64,000 bases of DNA from Vanilla planifolia (taxonomy: Eukaryota; Streptophyta; Magnoliopsida; Asparagales; Orchidaceae), in contig CM043875.1 in the NCBI GenBank assembly GCA_023846275.1, forward strand, positions 23,378,593-23,442,592, read 5' to 3'. Numbering within the stretch: the first letter of the stretch is position 1; each line of letters opens with the position of its first letter. The translations under genes were made by a program, and so were the position numbers. Of this stretch, positions 1 through 12,290 are shown one piece after another. Under the pieces are notes generated by a model. It was given only the letters and a program-made list of their open reading frames with translations. It made no database searches and had not been told where the DNA came from.

Positions 1-1690
1 TTCTTCTTTCCTTTTCCTCTCCTCCTCCCTTTTGCTCTCTTCCTCCCTTTTGCTCTCTTCCTCGTGTTTTTTCTTCTCCATCTCCATTTCCAATTTCTTT
101 CGTTCTTCCTCCGCACACCCCACACAACCCAGAAGCACTGCCTGCTCTTGTGCTGCCACCAACTTGTCCATTGTTGCAATTGTTACATTAAAAGCAGCAG
201 CCAATATCTCCCTCTCTAGTGTTCTTAGCACAGACCACCTTCCTGCAAGAAACTGGGGATGGTTCTTCCCTGCATTGGAACTGAATCCAACAAACACAAA
301 GCTTTCATTCTCGAATGACATCTGAGCCATGGGGTGAAACCTGGGCACAACGAACACGTCCCCTTCCTTGACATAGAATCTCATTGTCGAACGCTCGTCA
401 TCTCCGAGGCCTGATGGTTTACAAGGGGAAACCACCTGAACCATGCCACGACCTCTAACGACAATGGCGATCTCCGTCGCCTTTGGGTTCCAATGTGGCC
501 CCATCATAGAGCTCTGCATCATAGAAGCCAAATTTAGTAGCGATGTAATCACTCCAAGCTGATCCGCATACACTTACCAGCTTACCCTTGTCAGGTTCAC
601 CATGAATAAGCCCATGGAAGAGCCCTTCAACGACTTGGCATCCTTGTAGGTCACCGCAGTGCTGCGACCATGGCTATTTTTCACGTCTGGCTTTCTCTTT
701 ATAATATTGAAGACCTTCTCCTCCTTCTTCTTACCATCGAGGACTTGTAATGCTTTCTTGCCGAAAACAGCTTCTAAAATTCCCTCTCTCCAGTCCATGT
801 TACGGTTATCTGTCCCATTCTTGGCCACGGAAGGAATTATCGGCGGAGGCTTCACCGCACTCTTAATCTCCTGAATGACTTCTGGTGACACCTAAGTAAT
901 AGCAGAGATTTGTAGCTTTAACAATCAATCTTGGAGAAAATTTAATTCAGAGACTTGTCCAATCCTTACCCCTAAACCCATCTGAAGAACTTCAACGTCA
1001 AATCCTCTAACCAAGTCACTGACATTGGAATAAAAAACTTCTACAAAGTCAAGCTGCATAAATGAAAGCCAACACTCGAGTTATAATTGACAAATGTCTA
1101 ACAATTTTCCTTGAACTAAAGAGATGAGTTAGAAATGTTTACACCAGTTTTCTCATCATCAACAACAACTGTGTCAAAGATAGCATGGATCCTTAGCTTT
1201 TCTCTCGTTGGATCTGCGCTGCTTTGGATGTAGAAAACAGTGCCCTGCTCCAGCTTGTAGATGTCTCCAGGCTCGACTTCAACAGCCACAACCCTTTTTT
1301 TGACGAGCCAATTCACAGTTCCCCTTCCTGACAGCAAGCAACGGATAAAAAAAATTCTTTTTCTCAAAGGTCATGTAAGCATTTCCAGACAGTACCTGTG
1401 TGTACGTAAAGCAGCATATTGGTATGTAGGAGAATAGGGAGAAGCAGCGATCGAGCATCAATGGTGAAGAACTCAAGATGGTACGACCCGACATCCTTCC
1501 TTCCATCATTGACATCGACAGCTGTGATTTCTCCAGCGTCTGTGTACGCCAGCGTCTTCCGGCACTCCTTAGTGACCAAAAGCTCAGGAACATGCCCGGC
1601 TATACCGGTGGCCCGGTAAAGAGGGACATCAAACGTGGTGGCGACAATAATGAGAAAAGACCATATTGAAAATCTCCAAGGCTGCTTCAT
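1..1690 (-). CDS. Vicilin-like seed storage protein (bicupin, Glu-rich tail), five exons seen, 3' end outside window
   Basis: Five exons join in frame on the minus strand: 1690-1396, 1327-1143, 1053-970, 891-586 and 513-1, running off the window. Introns are 68, 89, 78 and 72 bp, all GT-AG. The visible 461 residues begin with a hydrophobic signal-peptide-like segment (residues 8-20), implying entry into the secretory pathway. Cupin 1 (about 60-150) includes YVHTGRGTV across the first splice; a linker contains LVRGFDVEVLQ; cupin 2 (about 280-420) contains MMGPHWNPKATE and FFVVPRFHP-like strands (read VFVVPRFHP). The cupin metal motif is incomplete (H-W-N rather than HxH), as is common in vicilins. 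From about residue 424 the protein becomes Glu/Lys/Arg-rich, like the Arabidopsis At2g18540 type of vicilin-like protein. Family role: 7S globulin storage or related seed protein; that is inferred from homology. No frame break was found. The ATG at 1690 is the first before the signal segment. Confidence 0.87.
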
Positions 1691-1726
1691 CTCGTCTCTG
1701 TCGATATCGACCCTTGGATAGAGGAG

Positions 1727-1862
1727 AAGGATATAAATACGATCGATTTCAGAGAAAAAAAATGGTATGAGCTACGCATGGAAGCCACGCCGCACGCTTG
1801 TGGTGTACGTGGAACGAGTTCGATTGATAAGTATGGCCTTTTCTTATAGTGCATGTCATGCA
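1727..1862 (-). promoter_or_regulatory. Putative promoter of the vicilin-like gene: TATA box plus ABRE and RY elements
   Basis: On the minus strand a TATTTATAT box lies at 1731-1739, about 40 bp before the ATG, so the leader would be very short. Further upstream are an ACGTGG core (ABRE/G-box type, 1807-1812) and two RY cores in opposite orientations, TGCATG at 1850-1855 and CATGCA at 1857-1862. ABRE plus RY is the known combination bound by bZIP and B3 (ABI3/FUS3) factors in seed storage gene promoters. The motifs are seen; the function is inferred. Confidence 0.45.
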
Positions 1863-1869
1863 ATTTTTT

Positions 1870-3720
1870 AGTTCCAATTTTAAAATTTTTTTTTTAATTA
1901 TATATACAAATTTATTAAAAGAATACATTCCCGAATTCTTTTCTCACTTATTTTTAATTTTTCTACTTTGTTAAGCATAAGAGATTTTATACAAAAGTCA
2001 TATTAGTTAATACAAATAATTAAAATAATATAATATCTTGACAATGAGATTAGATTATCACACTTAGAAACTTTAGTATTTATACAAAACGGCTAATTAT
2101 AATGATGCCCATAGATGAAAACGTTATAATGGCATGTAAAGATATCTTTTTATATATTGGGTTACTAGTATTTATATGAAATAATTAAAATTAAAAATCA
2201 TTTTATTATCAAATTTATGTTATCTTACATAAACAAATAGTCATACTTCCAAAAATAATGACCTATTTTAATCTTGGGCCTCTTTTAATTTTCTACAACA
2301 TCATATATATACACGAATAATTATATAAATATTTTTTTATAAAATTCATAATATTTCTCTATCTAAATATATATAATTTTGTACCAATTATTGTACTATT
2401 AAATTTCTAATAATTGTTTTCATAACTTTTCATAAACATTTCTTTTTTCATTTAATTTTTTCTCAACCTGTGCTCATTTATCATATTTTTATTTTTATTA
2501 TATATTATTTTATTTTTCATATAATTTTATATATTCATTTTTATCATCTCATATTTTTATTATTTTTTATTTTTATTATTTTATTTATTTATTATTATTA
2601 TTATTTATTATTTTTTTCTCTCCTTGTTCTTATCTTCTTCTCTTCGCTCTCTCCACTCAAACTAAGTAACACATTGGCTGATTTGATTGTTGAATCAATT
2701 ACTTGATGGTTTAAACAAACCCTCATGCTCTCTCTCTCTCTCTCTTTGTCTCCCTCTCTCTCTCTCGTTACTTAGACTGAGTGGCCTTAGCCTTAAGTTC
2801 AATTTAGTATGAAAATAATTTCCTATGCTGGAATTGGAGTGGCTCCCATGGCTCATAATGAAGAGTTCTTATTGGTATACTAGAATAAGATTTTTTACTT
2901 TAAAATTATGACATATGTTTTAATATTATATTAATATTTTTAAATTTTTATGTGTAAATATCATATTTGTGAAGATTAACTTCACCATATCAAACTATGC
3001 ATAACTACAATTACTTTGTCTTAATGATAGAGTTTATCACTTTTTGAAGTTTGTAAAAATGAAGATTATTACAGTCTTTCTCACAGAAATTTAGTTTCAA
3101 AATTTTGGAAAAAACCCTAAATACTGGATGATCACATTAAGTTTTATTTTTCAAGTAGTTTCTTTTTTAGTTTGACATTTTTTACAAAATTTTAACCATG
3201 TGAATGACTTTGTTTCTTAGTTTTTTTCTCTAATCAGTCAAGTATTTCCATTGGTATCTCAGGATATATCTATTTGAATTTTCACATCTAGATCCATATA
3301 ATTAACATCATGGGTGGGATCTATAATGTATCTTCTTAAGGATGATATGAAACACATTATGCACCCTTATTAATCGAGAAGAAAAAGTAATCTAATATAT
3401 CACTTGTCCTACTCTCTTTAAGATTTAGAAACTACTAATATAGTTAGGTTTTAATTTTCTTGACTTCCCAAATTTCATGATACTTTAATTAGATTTATCT
3501 TAACAAATATATGTTCTCCTTAAAACTCTACCAATTGACGTTTTCCATTAAAGTATTTCTTTTTCCTTTCATGAGCTACTTTATCCTATCTCAAATAACT
3601 CTAATTTTTTATAATTTTCTTAACAAACTTAGGACCTTATAAGATTCTTTCTTTTCATTCATTCCAACATAGTGGTGACTAACATTTCTTTCTATATAAC
3701 ACTTCATATGGTGTGAGTAG
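1870..3720. other. AT-rich intergenic spacer
   Basis: Very AT-rich sequence without recognisable coding potential. The one open frame (2470-2706) is a Phe/Ile/Tyr string from T-rich sequence. A pyrimidine microsatellite lies near 2,730. I recognise no gene or transposon domain here. Confidence 0.6.
2728..2766. repeat. (CT)n microsatellite
   Basis: CT dinucleotides at 2728-2745 and again at about 2751-2766, split by a short TTTGTCTCC interruption. Confidence 0.9.
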
Positions 3721-3739
3721 GAGCTTAATTTTAGATTCA

Positions 3740-4215
3740 TTAAATGTAAAAATTGTGAAGAAAATCAATGGAGGCATCAAAATGACAAAACCTTTGTAGT
3801 AGTATCATGCAACAAGAAACACACACAGAGGCTTACTACATGAGCATAAGAGCAAGAGCTACAACATGCATGATAAGTGTCGCCCATGGAGGTGCAGGCA
3901 CGTGCATCAATCACTTACTACACAAGAGTTCATGTGTACAGTATGTAAACCTATTGCACTGACAATGTCAACACACACACACACACACACACCATTGAGC
4001 CTGTTCACATGAGAAACAATACCAGTGTACGTGAACAATGTTTTGGTGTTGGTCTCCCCCGTGTGCACGAATAGACTAGATGGTGTGAAATTTGCAAAAT
4101 TTTCTATATTTGATTAAAGGTCATATGTTTCTTTTGAAAATTAAAATATTATATATTTTATAATAAATATCAAAATCTGATGAGTATATCGATTAAAATC
4201 TTTGACACTATAAAC
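3740..4215 (+). repeat. LTR-B fragment (old gypsy LTR), with an (AC)n tract
   Basis: The stretch from about 4,065 (gatggtgtgaaatttgcaaa and the following attaaaatattatatattt) matches the same segment in the LTR-B copies at about 9,548 and 12,068. Upstream, the scattered gtgcatg/cacatg words resemble the same family. It contains (AC)n at about 3970-3992. It is followed at about 4,225 by sequence of a different family (LTR-A), which suggests that element A inserted in it. The left boundary is approximate. Confidence 0.5.
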
Positions 4216-5539
4216 TAGAAAGAAATCTACTAGAACTTTCAAATAATTAAGATATCTATTTTCATGTGCAGAGTCTAAATAAGGAAAAAAAATTATATTC
4301 TAAGCTAAAAATTCAAAAAGAAAATACAAAAATGGAAAAAAAGCCTATTGGTCCCTATTTAATAGAATCAGTTTGACGAAGGGATCTTTTGGGTCTGATG
4401 CAGGTTGTAGGTTCGCATTACCCATGATCAAACTGTTACTTTGCATTGACTCGCTAACAGAATTCACAACATGCTAACATGACTCAGAGTTGTGATGCCA
4501 TGTCGACCTACCAACCTGCTTCGTGACACTTCAGCTAGGTTGTTTAATGCTTGTGGTGCTAATGACAAAAGCAAATATGACCTAAAATTTTCTTTATTGG
4601 CACAAAAAAGAAAGAGGGGTAAAACAAAGGGGGCTTCTTTTTTTCTTCCTTTCTCTTTTTCTTTTTTTTCTAAAGCATATGTGCACGAGATCTAGTAAAG
4701 TTACATGGACCACCTACACATCAACCCAACACAAAATGACCTCCAAGTCCTCTTTAACATGACTATAGTTTGTGAAAATTAAGTTAGAAGAATATCGAGT
4801 TAGAATCACTCAATTAGAACAAACTTTAAATGAACCAAACTTTTTTAAGCCTGGCATTGTTAATCCACGTAATCAAATACTTGTTAGGATCAATGACCTT
4901 TTCCTAAGATGACACCACAAAAATGATGATGACAAGCATATGGAGTACATGAAGTAGCTTAGAATGGGAAGCAACCTTGGTACATTACACTTAGTGATGA
5001 ACTAAATGTGTTATTTGCTTAAATTAAGTTGGCCAAATAAACTCGATGATTTGTGGAAATCATAGAAACCCATCATCACCAAAGAGGATTGCCAAATACA
5101 AGAACCTAAAATGAGTTTAAGGGAATCCTAAGGGACAAATACATAGCCCTCTAATACAAGAACCAACTATTTAACTAATAGAAATGCTTAACCCAAGGAG
5201 AAAAGTTGGTTAATATGTATATTGCTTGTTTTGATGAATACCATTTACATTGTTGTGATAATGAATACCCTTTAGCACCCTCTCCCAATTCTGAGTTGAG
5301 CTTAGAGAAGATGTGTAAAAGAAGTTTTTCATGCATAATATTCAGACCTTAAAAGAGGCTTATAGGTTGCTAGTGTGTTTGAGTGACACCAAAAGCTTTA
5401 CCCAACCAAAAGAGTTGAATTGACTCCTAAGCTGACCTTCTAACTCACCTATCTTGAACCATCCACTAGTCATCCACCACACTTCCTCTCACCAAGCCTA
5501 AGCCTAAAGCTCATTATAAAACTCAACTAACTAACTAAT

Positions 5540-6900
5540 CCAACACTTGAGATAAATTGTTTTTGATGCAAAGGGAGAGATCACATATGGTGACATAATG
5601 CTTTACATGACAAATGAGCCATATCGAGGAGAAAGATGTACGGAATTTAACATCGAGGATAGTGAGACCAAAGAATATACTTTTTATTCCAAACTAGCAA
5701 TGAATACTATGAGGAGAAAGGAGAGAACATTATTGAGGACTTAAAACCTACTATAGTTGTGAGATATTCCTTCACCCAACTTAAGGTTAATGAAGTTTTG
5801 AGATGCACCATCATCTTCAACACCTTCATTAAACTTAGAGAAAAAGTTTGAAAGATTATCATAAATAATGGTGATAACATTAATGCTATTTTTATGAATA
5901 TTGTAGCATGTCTAGGACTTACCACCACTCATCACCCAAACTCATATACTATTTTTTAGATCCATGAAACATCTATTCTTATTCAGAAATAATGTGATGT
6001 AACCCTTAAAGTTGACCAATAATCTTTAAGATATTTTATGTACTATTATTCCTATGATAAGGTCAACACTTGCACATTTATATATTAAGACAAAATTTAA
6101 GCTACACTCGTCACTACCTAAGGATCACATCCAACCCATTAAAAAGAAGCCAACTACTACCCTAGATAAAAAAAACCTTGTTTTTATCTCATGGTGAGGT
6201 AGATAGAAAATTTATCGATGCAATTATCACTAGGCCATTTTATAAGAGAGATGTCAAATGAGGTACCTGACATAGATATATCTCCCTTAATAGAACCCAT
6301 TCTCTAAAGTTTTCTAGATACTTTCATTGAAGAATCCCAAGGTTTTCCATCCCTTATGACATTTAACATGTTATAAACCTTAGGTTAGGGGCCAAATTCA
6401 TTCCTTACCTAAAACCTTTTGATGCTTACATATTGCTCAATTATTTTTAATGAAGTGGTAAAGCTTCATGGGTTATCTAAAACCATAGTCATCAAGTGGG
6501 ATGTTTATTTCACTTCATACTTTTAGAAAATCTTTTAGCATCTTATAGGAATGAAGTTAAAGTTCCCGTTAGCCTATCACCCTAAAATTGATGATCAAAT
6601 TGATGTAGTCAATTATATTTTATGAAATCTCTTACGATGTTTGGTAGGAAAAATTGTAAATAATTAGGATCTACATTTATCATATACAGAGCATGCTTAT
6701 AATGGTTTCATCAATAAGTTCAACCTTTTTGATGTCTATAATAGATGTAAATATCATGGCCTTATTAACCAAATCCTATTCCCTATTCATGTACGCACAT
6801 CCATGCCTACATAAGAGTTTACACAATATATAACGAAAGTCCATGAGCATATTAAAGAAAAGAGTAAATCTCAATAATGAGTAGTACAAGAGATTGGTTG
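5540..6900 (+). pseudogene. Degenerate gypsy gag-pol of element A (zinc knuckle, protease, integrase)
   Basis: Read on the plus strand with stops ignored: a CCHC-type zinc knuckle remnant near 5,560 (CF, stop, CKGRDHI); an aspartic-protease remnant near 5,850-5,950, with LGLTTTHHPNSY matching the conserved LGLxTTxHPxPY of this gypsy group; a short pre-RT segment near 6,190-6,400; then, after a gap where RT and RNase H should be, integrase at 6,440-6,800 with LAYHPKIDDQIDVVN in place of the family's [14 protein letters not shown]. The Asp-to-Glu catalytic pattern is damaged (the Glu is replaced). No working protein can be made. Many stops fall at sites expected to be CAG, CGA or TGG. Confidence 0.75.
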
Positions 6901-7474
6901 ATGTACACTACGAACATAAACAATTTTTGGAAGAAGATTACGTAATAATCTGAATCAGGTTTGAAAGGTTCCTACTAGAAACTTTGTAAAAGTTATATAC
7001 AAGAGGTGTCGATACATTCTAAATTTTAGAAAAGACTAAAACAAATACCTATGCATTAGAGCTATAAGATGACTACGACATTAACAAAACCTTCAATTTC
7101 TCAGATTTGGTGGCTTTCAAGGAGTTGATTGCGATTCCTAGTGAGCCATTTGAGCCATCATCCACACCTTCTTGAGAGTGAACCCTTACTTGAGTGTCCA
7201 CAAACCTATCATTGTAAAAAGATTGAGTAGATTGAAATAATATTAGATTACCAGACTACGTTAACTAGAACTTAGAGTTATTAAAGGTATCTAATTTATT
7301 AGAAATGTCAACTAGACAATAATAGTTGGATCATAAGAGAAGAGTTACAATGACTAAACTTGGAGGCATTGGAGACTTATGAAAGCCATTAAAAGATAAT
7401 TGATTCATCAGAGATGAGTTTTCCCATTCTAGAAGAATTGGTGATGCATCAGTCAAGATTTTGATGCTTAGGAA

Positions 7475-8690
7475 CTAAACAAACATGTGTCAGTACTTCT
7501 AGATAATTAATGTATCATTTTTTCATGCATAGAGTCTAAACAAGACCTAAAATTGCACTTCAAGCTAAAAAAGGTCCAAAAAATGATCATTGGGCCTTGT
7601 TTTGTTAACTAGCTAACTAGCTTCAATGCATGTTGACTTGAATCTAACCTATGATTGTCCTGACATCATTTGACCCACCAACCTACACCATAACACATTG
7701 ATCAGTGACATTACTAATGGCCAATGGATTCATCAACCTACTTTACGACCAAATGACTTTGATCCAACCCATGAAGGTGCATGCAAGCTTGGCAAAACAT
7801 AGCTTTTCAAAAAACTATTTGTACCAACTTTAGCCATAGCTTTGGTAATAGGTTTTTAGTAAAGAGAAGTAAGAATTCAAAAATAAAACTTTTCAAAAAC
7901 GTTGTTTGACAATAGCTTTTGAGTATAATTTTTGAAAGTTTTTAAATTTTTTATTTTGAGTTTTGGTTTTAGGCTCTCTATAAAAAGAAGAGGCATACCC
8001 TTTATAATGGTGATCTTTGAATGAGTAAAATTTTTACTTTTCTTACATCATATTAACATTTAGGTTCATCACAATAAGAAAACTAACATGCTAGCTCATC
8101 AGAGCTCTAGTATAGAGAGAAAGAGTGTGAGGCCCAAGCAGTAAGATGTCATGCCAACTTACTTAAAACTCTATAATATTCTTTTCTTTTTGTCATTGTT
8201 TATGATTCCTTTTAACTTTGTTGAATCTTACTTCATTTCTTCCCATCATAATGATATTTCCCATTTCACTTCGTTACTTAAGTTTCTTTGGTTGTTACTA
8301 ACAAGTTACTTCTATATTCCAATTTTCCCACAAGGCTTAATATGACTCAATATTTTCAATCTACACTCTTCGATGTCCAACTTGCTTTTTCTTTATTATG
8401 ACATTAGTTTATCAAACCTCTTTTTGAGTACCCTATCTTTGTGTCATTGAAGAGGTTGTAGGCCTATAATATGGAGCGACCTCTGTGTGGCTACTAATCC
8501 TCTCCTAGCTAAGATTATATTAGACAAGTATCTCTTATATATTATGTTTTTTGAATTTCTCATGTTTTTCTTTCATATTTTTTTATTTCTAACTTGTGCA
8601 GGTCAATCTTTATATTTCTTGAAACATTTGTGCCACTGTTCAGAATCAAAACCCTCATATAAAAGAAGGTTGAATAAAACAATTTTGAAC
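7475..8690 (+). repeat. LTR-A copy (3' LTR of element A, plus strand)
   Basis: Homologous in the same orientation to 27,725-29,250 (shared blocks: gtgaggccc/ggtaagat, ctttcttacttttcttgcatc, tttatcaaacc near 8,410 and 29,035, tgtgcaggt near 8,598 and 29,167) and in reverse complement to 12,290-13,490. The three copies differ strongly, so they are old. An internal open frame at 8151-8345 is only LTR sequence. Confidence 0.6.
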
Positions 8691-9040
8691 TTTGTAAATT
8701 CATAAATTCTTGAAAGAGAACTTTTTGAAAAATTTAATCTTTTTGTAACTAAAAAATCATTTTTTCTTTCCTTTTCTTTCTTAATTCCTTGCCATTTCTC
8801 ACACTTCAACTTTCTCTATTAAGCATCTAGACAAATGTTTGCTGTCAAGGGCTCAGGGTAAGAATGCTTAATAGATAGGCCTTATTATTTTTTAGTATCA
8901 AAGCACTTTGATGCTGGTTGATGGTAAGAGCTAAGAAGAAGGAAGTTGAAGAGCAAACTATAAAAGAGATCTAGGAGATTAATAAGATTTTAATCAATGT
9001 GATTATGTTAACTATTTCACTATCAAGCTTGGAGAATAGT
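8690..9040 (+). repeat. End of an interrupted LTR-B plus a stub of element B internal region
   Basis: The tail ending ttattttttagtatcaaagc at about 8,885-8,900 matches the LTR end and primer-binding region at 9,805-9,835 (ttatttttagtatcagag). The next ~110 bases (gatggtaag, then aagaagaa, gttgaagagcaaactataaa) match 9,850-9,960. It then jumps to the start of the next LTR-B at about 9,045, so nearly all of this copy's internal region is deleted. Confidence 0.5.
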
Positions 9041-9044
9041 GATT

Positions 9045-12000
9045 AGGAGATCACTTTGATGAAAAAAATCAGAGGAGAAAAACCAACAAAACATATCGAT
9101 GATGCAACATAAAGCAAATGGATAGTTTATTTGGTCGCATGCAGAGATTCATTGTAGGAGTACTAGATTTCATGCCACAATGTACTAATTGAGTGGCAAG
9201 TGTGGAAGCATAGGTGCACCCTAAGGTCATCAAGACCCAAAGAAAAAAATATTGAAAAAAGAAAAAAGAAATCGCAAAGCACCGCTCACTTGCTAAGGTG
9301 CATGCACCTATATGCACTCAACTTTGAGTTCTGTGTGTGCATTATGTTGGCTCGATCATGTGCTCTGCATGTGATCAATAGGTGCACTGACTCTAGCACA
9401 CGTTGGCATGCACTAAGCATTAGTGTCACATGTGTCACACACATGGTAGGTGCCACCTACAACGAGCTTCTACATGCACAGAATTTGTGTGAGGGGAAGC
9501 TAGTGTGCAGAAATTGCACATAAGCAGTGCTTCTACATGTTGGCATAGACCAGATGGTACAAAATTTTTGAAATTTTCTAATTTTGTTCAAAGAGTAAAA
9601 GAAGATTTTCTAATTAAATATTATATTTTAACCTCTATTTAAAGGGATAAGATGGATGTATGAATCAATTCAAAAAGATTCAAAGTAAATTTAGAAGAAT
9701 TTAGAAAAATTTAAAGATTTCTAGGAATTAGGACTTCATAAAATTCTTGAACCTCTAAAAAAGAAGGCCTGCTGATGACGACTCATGAAAAGAATATTTC
9801 ATAGGCTAATCAAATTATTTTTAGTATCAGAGTACTTCGATTCTTATCGATGGTAAGTGCAAAGAAGAAAATAGTTGAAGATCAAGCTATAAAAAGGAAT
9901 TGAGAGATTGAAGAGGATTTAGTTAGACGACTGTGTCGACTACTTCAGTTTCAAACCTACATGCATAGGTAGCTTTATTAACCTAATAAATATAAATGTT
10001 AATAAAAATGATGCTAAAGTCTTAATCCCTTGTTATGATGGATCTAAAAGATAATAATAACATACTCTTAATTAGAGAAATTTTTTATTAAGTAGTAATC
10101 TCAAGATAATTAAAAATAATGTTGAAGATGACATCAAATTTACTTTTTTGATGGATAAGAATTAGTAGTGTCCTTTCAAATTAAATGCTATACTTAATTT
10201 ACTAAATTATGATGGTATAATAAATATAGAAAAATTAAATACCAAGTTGGAATAACTAAAGACATATTTTTCTTTATAAAACTATTCATCATCAAATAAA
10301 ATAGTACATGCTCGATTAAGAATGATGAGTTATGCATTATCTTAGTGAAATACTCACTTAAAAAATAATGGAGTTATAGAAGTGATGTGGAGCCAATTTA
10401 AGTAATTAATTTGAGAAAAACTTTACCCCATAGATTACATGAAAGAATAATATAGAAAGTGGTATAATCTATAATATCAAAAAGGATAAATAATGCAAGA
10501 ATATATCATAAAATTTTGATGATAAGTCATGAGTTTAGGAATACCTATTAAAGACATATAGACTTTGTCAAAATATATTTTAGGTCTATATTATCGTATA
10601 GCTACCAAATTATTCTTTTTTCTTATTCAATCTTTAAAATAAGTCAATATAATTATTATAACCATAAAAAAAGAGTGAATAAAAATAGATAAAAATAAAG
10701 GATAAAATATTAGTAAGTATGAGCATAAGTTTAAGAATTAGTGATAAAAAGAAGAGTATTCTCTAACAAATTTATTATAGCTAAAAATAATAATAATAAT
10801 TAGAAGTATATGATCGCTATAAGAATATAAGACACACACACAAAAAATATACTAAAAATTATATCCATAACTATTTTTAGAAAAATTCAAGAAGTATAAA
10901 GTACTTATTACAATAAAGATTGAAAGGATACTTAAAACTTCTCAACAAGTAAATTAAACTTTATCTCTTGTAGTCACTCTAAAAGAGATATCACATGATA
11001 TAAAACAAGGAGAATAAATCTTAATATCAAAATATAAATGAAAAAAGAGCATATCAGTGCCATCATCGACACTAGAAGCAAAAAATAACTTTATATATAA
11101 AAGTCCTGTGAAAAGATTAAAATTAAAGACTATACCACATTCAAGACCTTAATCTTTAGGGCAGTGTCAACAAAATTTCAAGACAAGAGTTAAAACCTAG
11201 TGTATTGTGAAGTGTTTTATCACTAAAGACTACATCAATAAGGTTATTTACGAAGTGGTACCTCTAGATGTTTGTCATATTATATTAAAGAATCACTACT
11301 TATGAGATCGAGATGACATATACTATTAATGAACACAATAATATAAGTTCATAAATGATGGACAACACTTCCTTCTGAAATAAGACAAAGAAGTATTAAT
11401 AAATGACATTATTGGTGTTGAACAATTGATGTTATTAAGAAATACTAGTCAAAGATATATGCTTTTAACAAAATCTAAAAAACTGCTCGATATGATCGAT
11501 GGATGACTCATCCTCTCGAAGAAGACAATCAGATATCAGTTCAAAAAAGTGGATTTGATGGTATTTGAATCTCTAAAAGAAGGAATCTATGATCAAGAGA
11601 TCACTTTTGATGAAAAAAATTAAAAAAAGAGACAAACCAAATAAACTCGATGACACAACACAAAGTAACAGGACCATGCATTGGGTTGTGTACAGAGATT
11701 CGTTATAGGTGTACCATAATGCACATTACAATGCACTAGTCAAGTGCTAGGTGTGGAAGAATGGATGAATCCTCAAGAGATTAAGACAAAAATAAAGAAA
11801 TTCTAAAAAAAGAAAAAAAAAGAATTCCAAAACTCTACTCATGTACATAGGTGCACATGCCCATAATCCTGGTGTTGACTTGATCACGTGCTCTACACAT
11901 GATTAATAAGTGTACTGATCCTTGCATGTGTGAGCGAGTGCTAAGGGTTAGTGCCACTTGTGTCATGCGTGTGATAAATTCCACTTATTGTGAGAGCCTC

Positions 12001-12290
12001 TGCCTATGTAGGGGAAGCTGGAGCATGGAAGCCATGTGCAAACAGATCTACTATGCATAGGCATAGTGTTGGATGGTTCAAAGTTTGCAGAATCTTTGAA
12101 TTTTGGTCGAAGGAAAAAATGACTTTTGTTAATTAAATATTATATCTTAACCTTTATATAAAGGAGTGAGAATAATATATGAATCAATTTAGAAATATTC
12201 AAAGCGAATTTAGAACAACTCAGAAGAGAAGAATTTAGAAGAATTATAAGTGAATTAAGAAGAATTTTTAAAAAATCATCAGAATATCAA
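9045..12290 (+). mobile_element. Decayed gypsy element B with two LTRs and a gag-protease-only interior
   Basis: LTRs at about 9045-9812 and 11590-12290 align along most of their length (tgtggaag, cattagtgtcac / gttagtgccact, gctctgcatgtgat / gctctacacatgat, attaaatattatat, and others). A decayed PBS (agtatcagagt, expected TGGTATCAGAGC) lies at about 9,823. The interior is only about 1.8 kb. It belongs with the LTR-B stub at 8,690-9,040 and the fragment at 3,740-4,215, giving three LTR-B copies in one orientation. It may be a deletion derivative, a tandem pair sharing an LTR, or a non-autonomous form. Confidence 0.6.
9815..11590 (+). pseudogene. Degenerate gypsy gag and protease of element B, no RT or integrase seen
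   Basis: With stops ignored, the plus strand shows a Gag remnant: IPCYDGSK near 10,030, then a segment near 10,370-10,520 resembling the Gag core (MWSQFK, YPIDYMKE, MQEYIIKF). Protease follows: AIIDTRSK near 11,065 in place of the active-site IIDTGS, and VVPLDVCHIILKNHYL near 11,255, the family's VVPLDVCxVxxGxPYL block. From 11,350 to the LTR at 11,590 I recognise neither RT (no xxDD motif), RNase H nor integrase. The active-site Gly is changed and stops are frequent, so it is inactive. Confidence 0.6.

Larger units (their letters stand above)
4225..8690 (+). mobile_element. Decayed Ty3/gypsy element A, plus strand
   Basis: A partial 5' LTR (about 4225-4550), an internal region (about 4555-7440) and a 3' LTR (about 7475-8690) are visible. 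The LTRs share the block agataattaa...agagtctaaa (near 4,245 and 7,500). The internal start at 4,600-4,960 matches, in reverse complement, the start of the minus-strand A element near 26,700-27,120, including a poly-T/C tract and a ccaaacttt-type block. Gag zinc knuckle, protease and integrase traces appear in order, but most of RT and RNase H is missing. Stops and frameshifts are everywhere, so it is dead. Boundaries are good to about 50 bp. Confidence 0.65.

Noticed and set aside
2470..2706. 78-codon plus-strand frame
   Set aside because: Phe/Ile/Tyr string from T- and A-rich low-complexity DNA.
8151..9523. Open frames at 8151, 8487, 9069 and 9200
   Set aside because: They lie in LTR-A or LTR-B sequence, recur in broken form in the other copies, and carry no domain.
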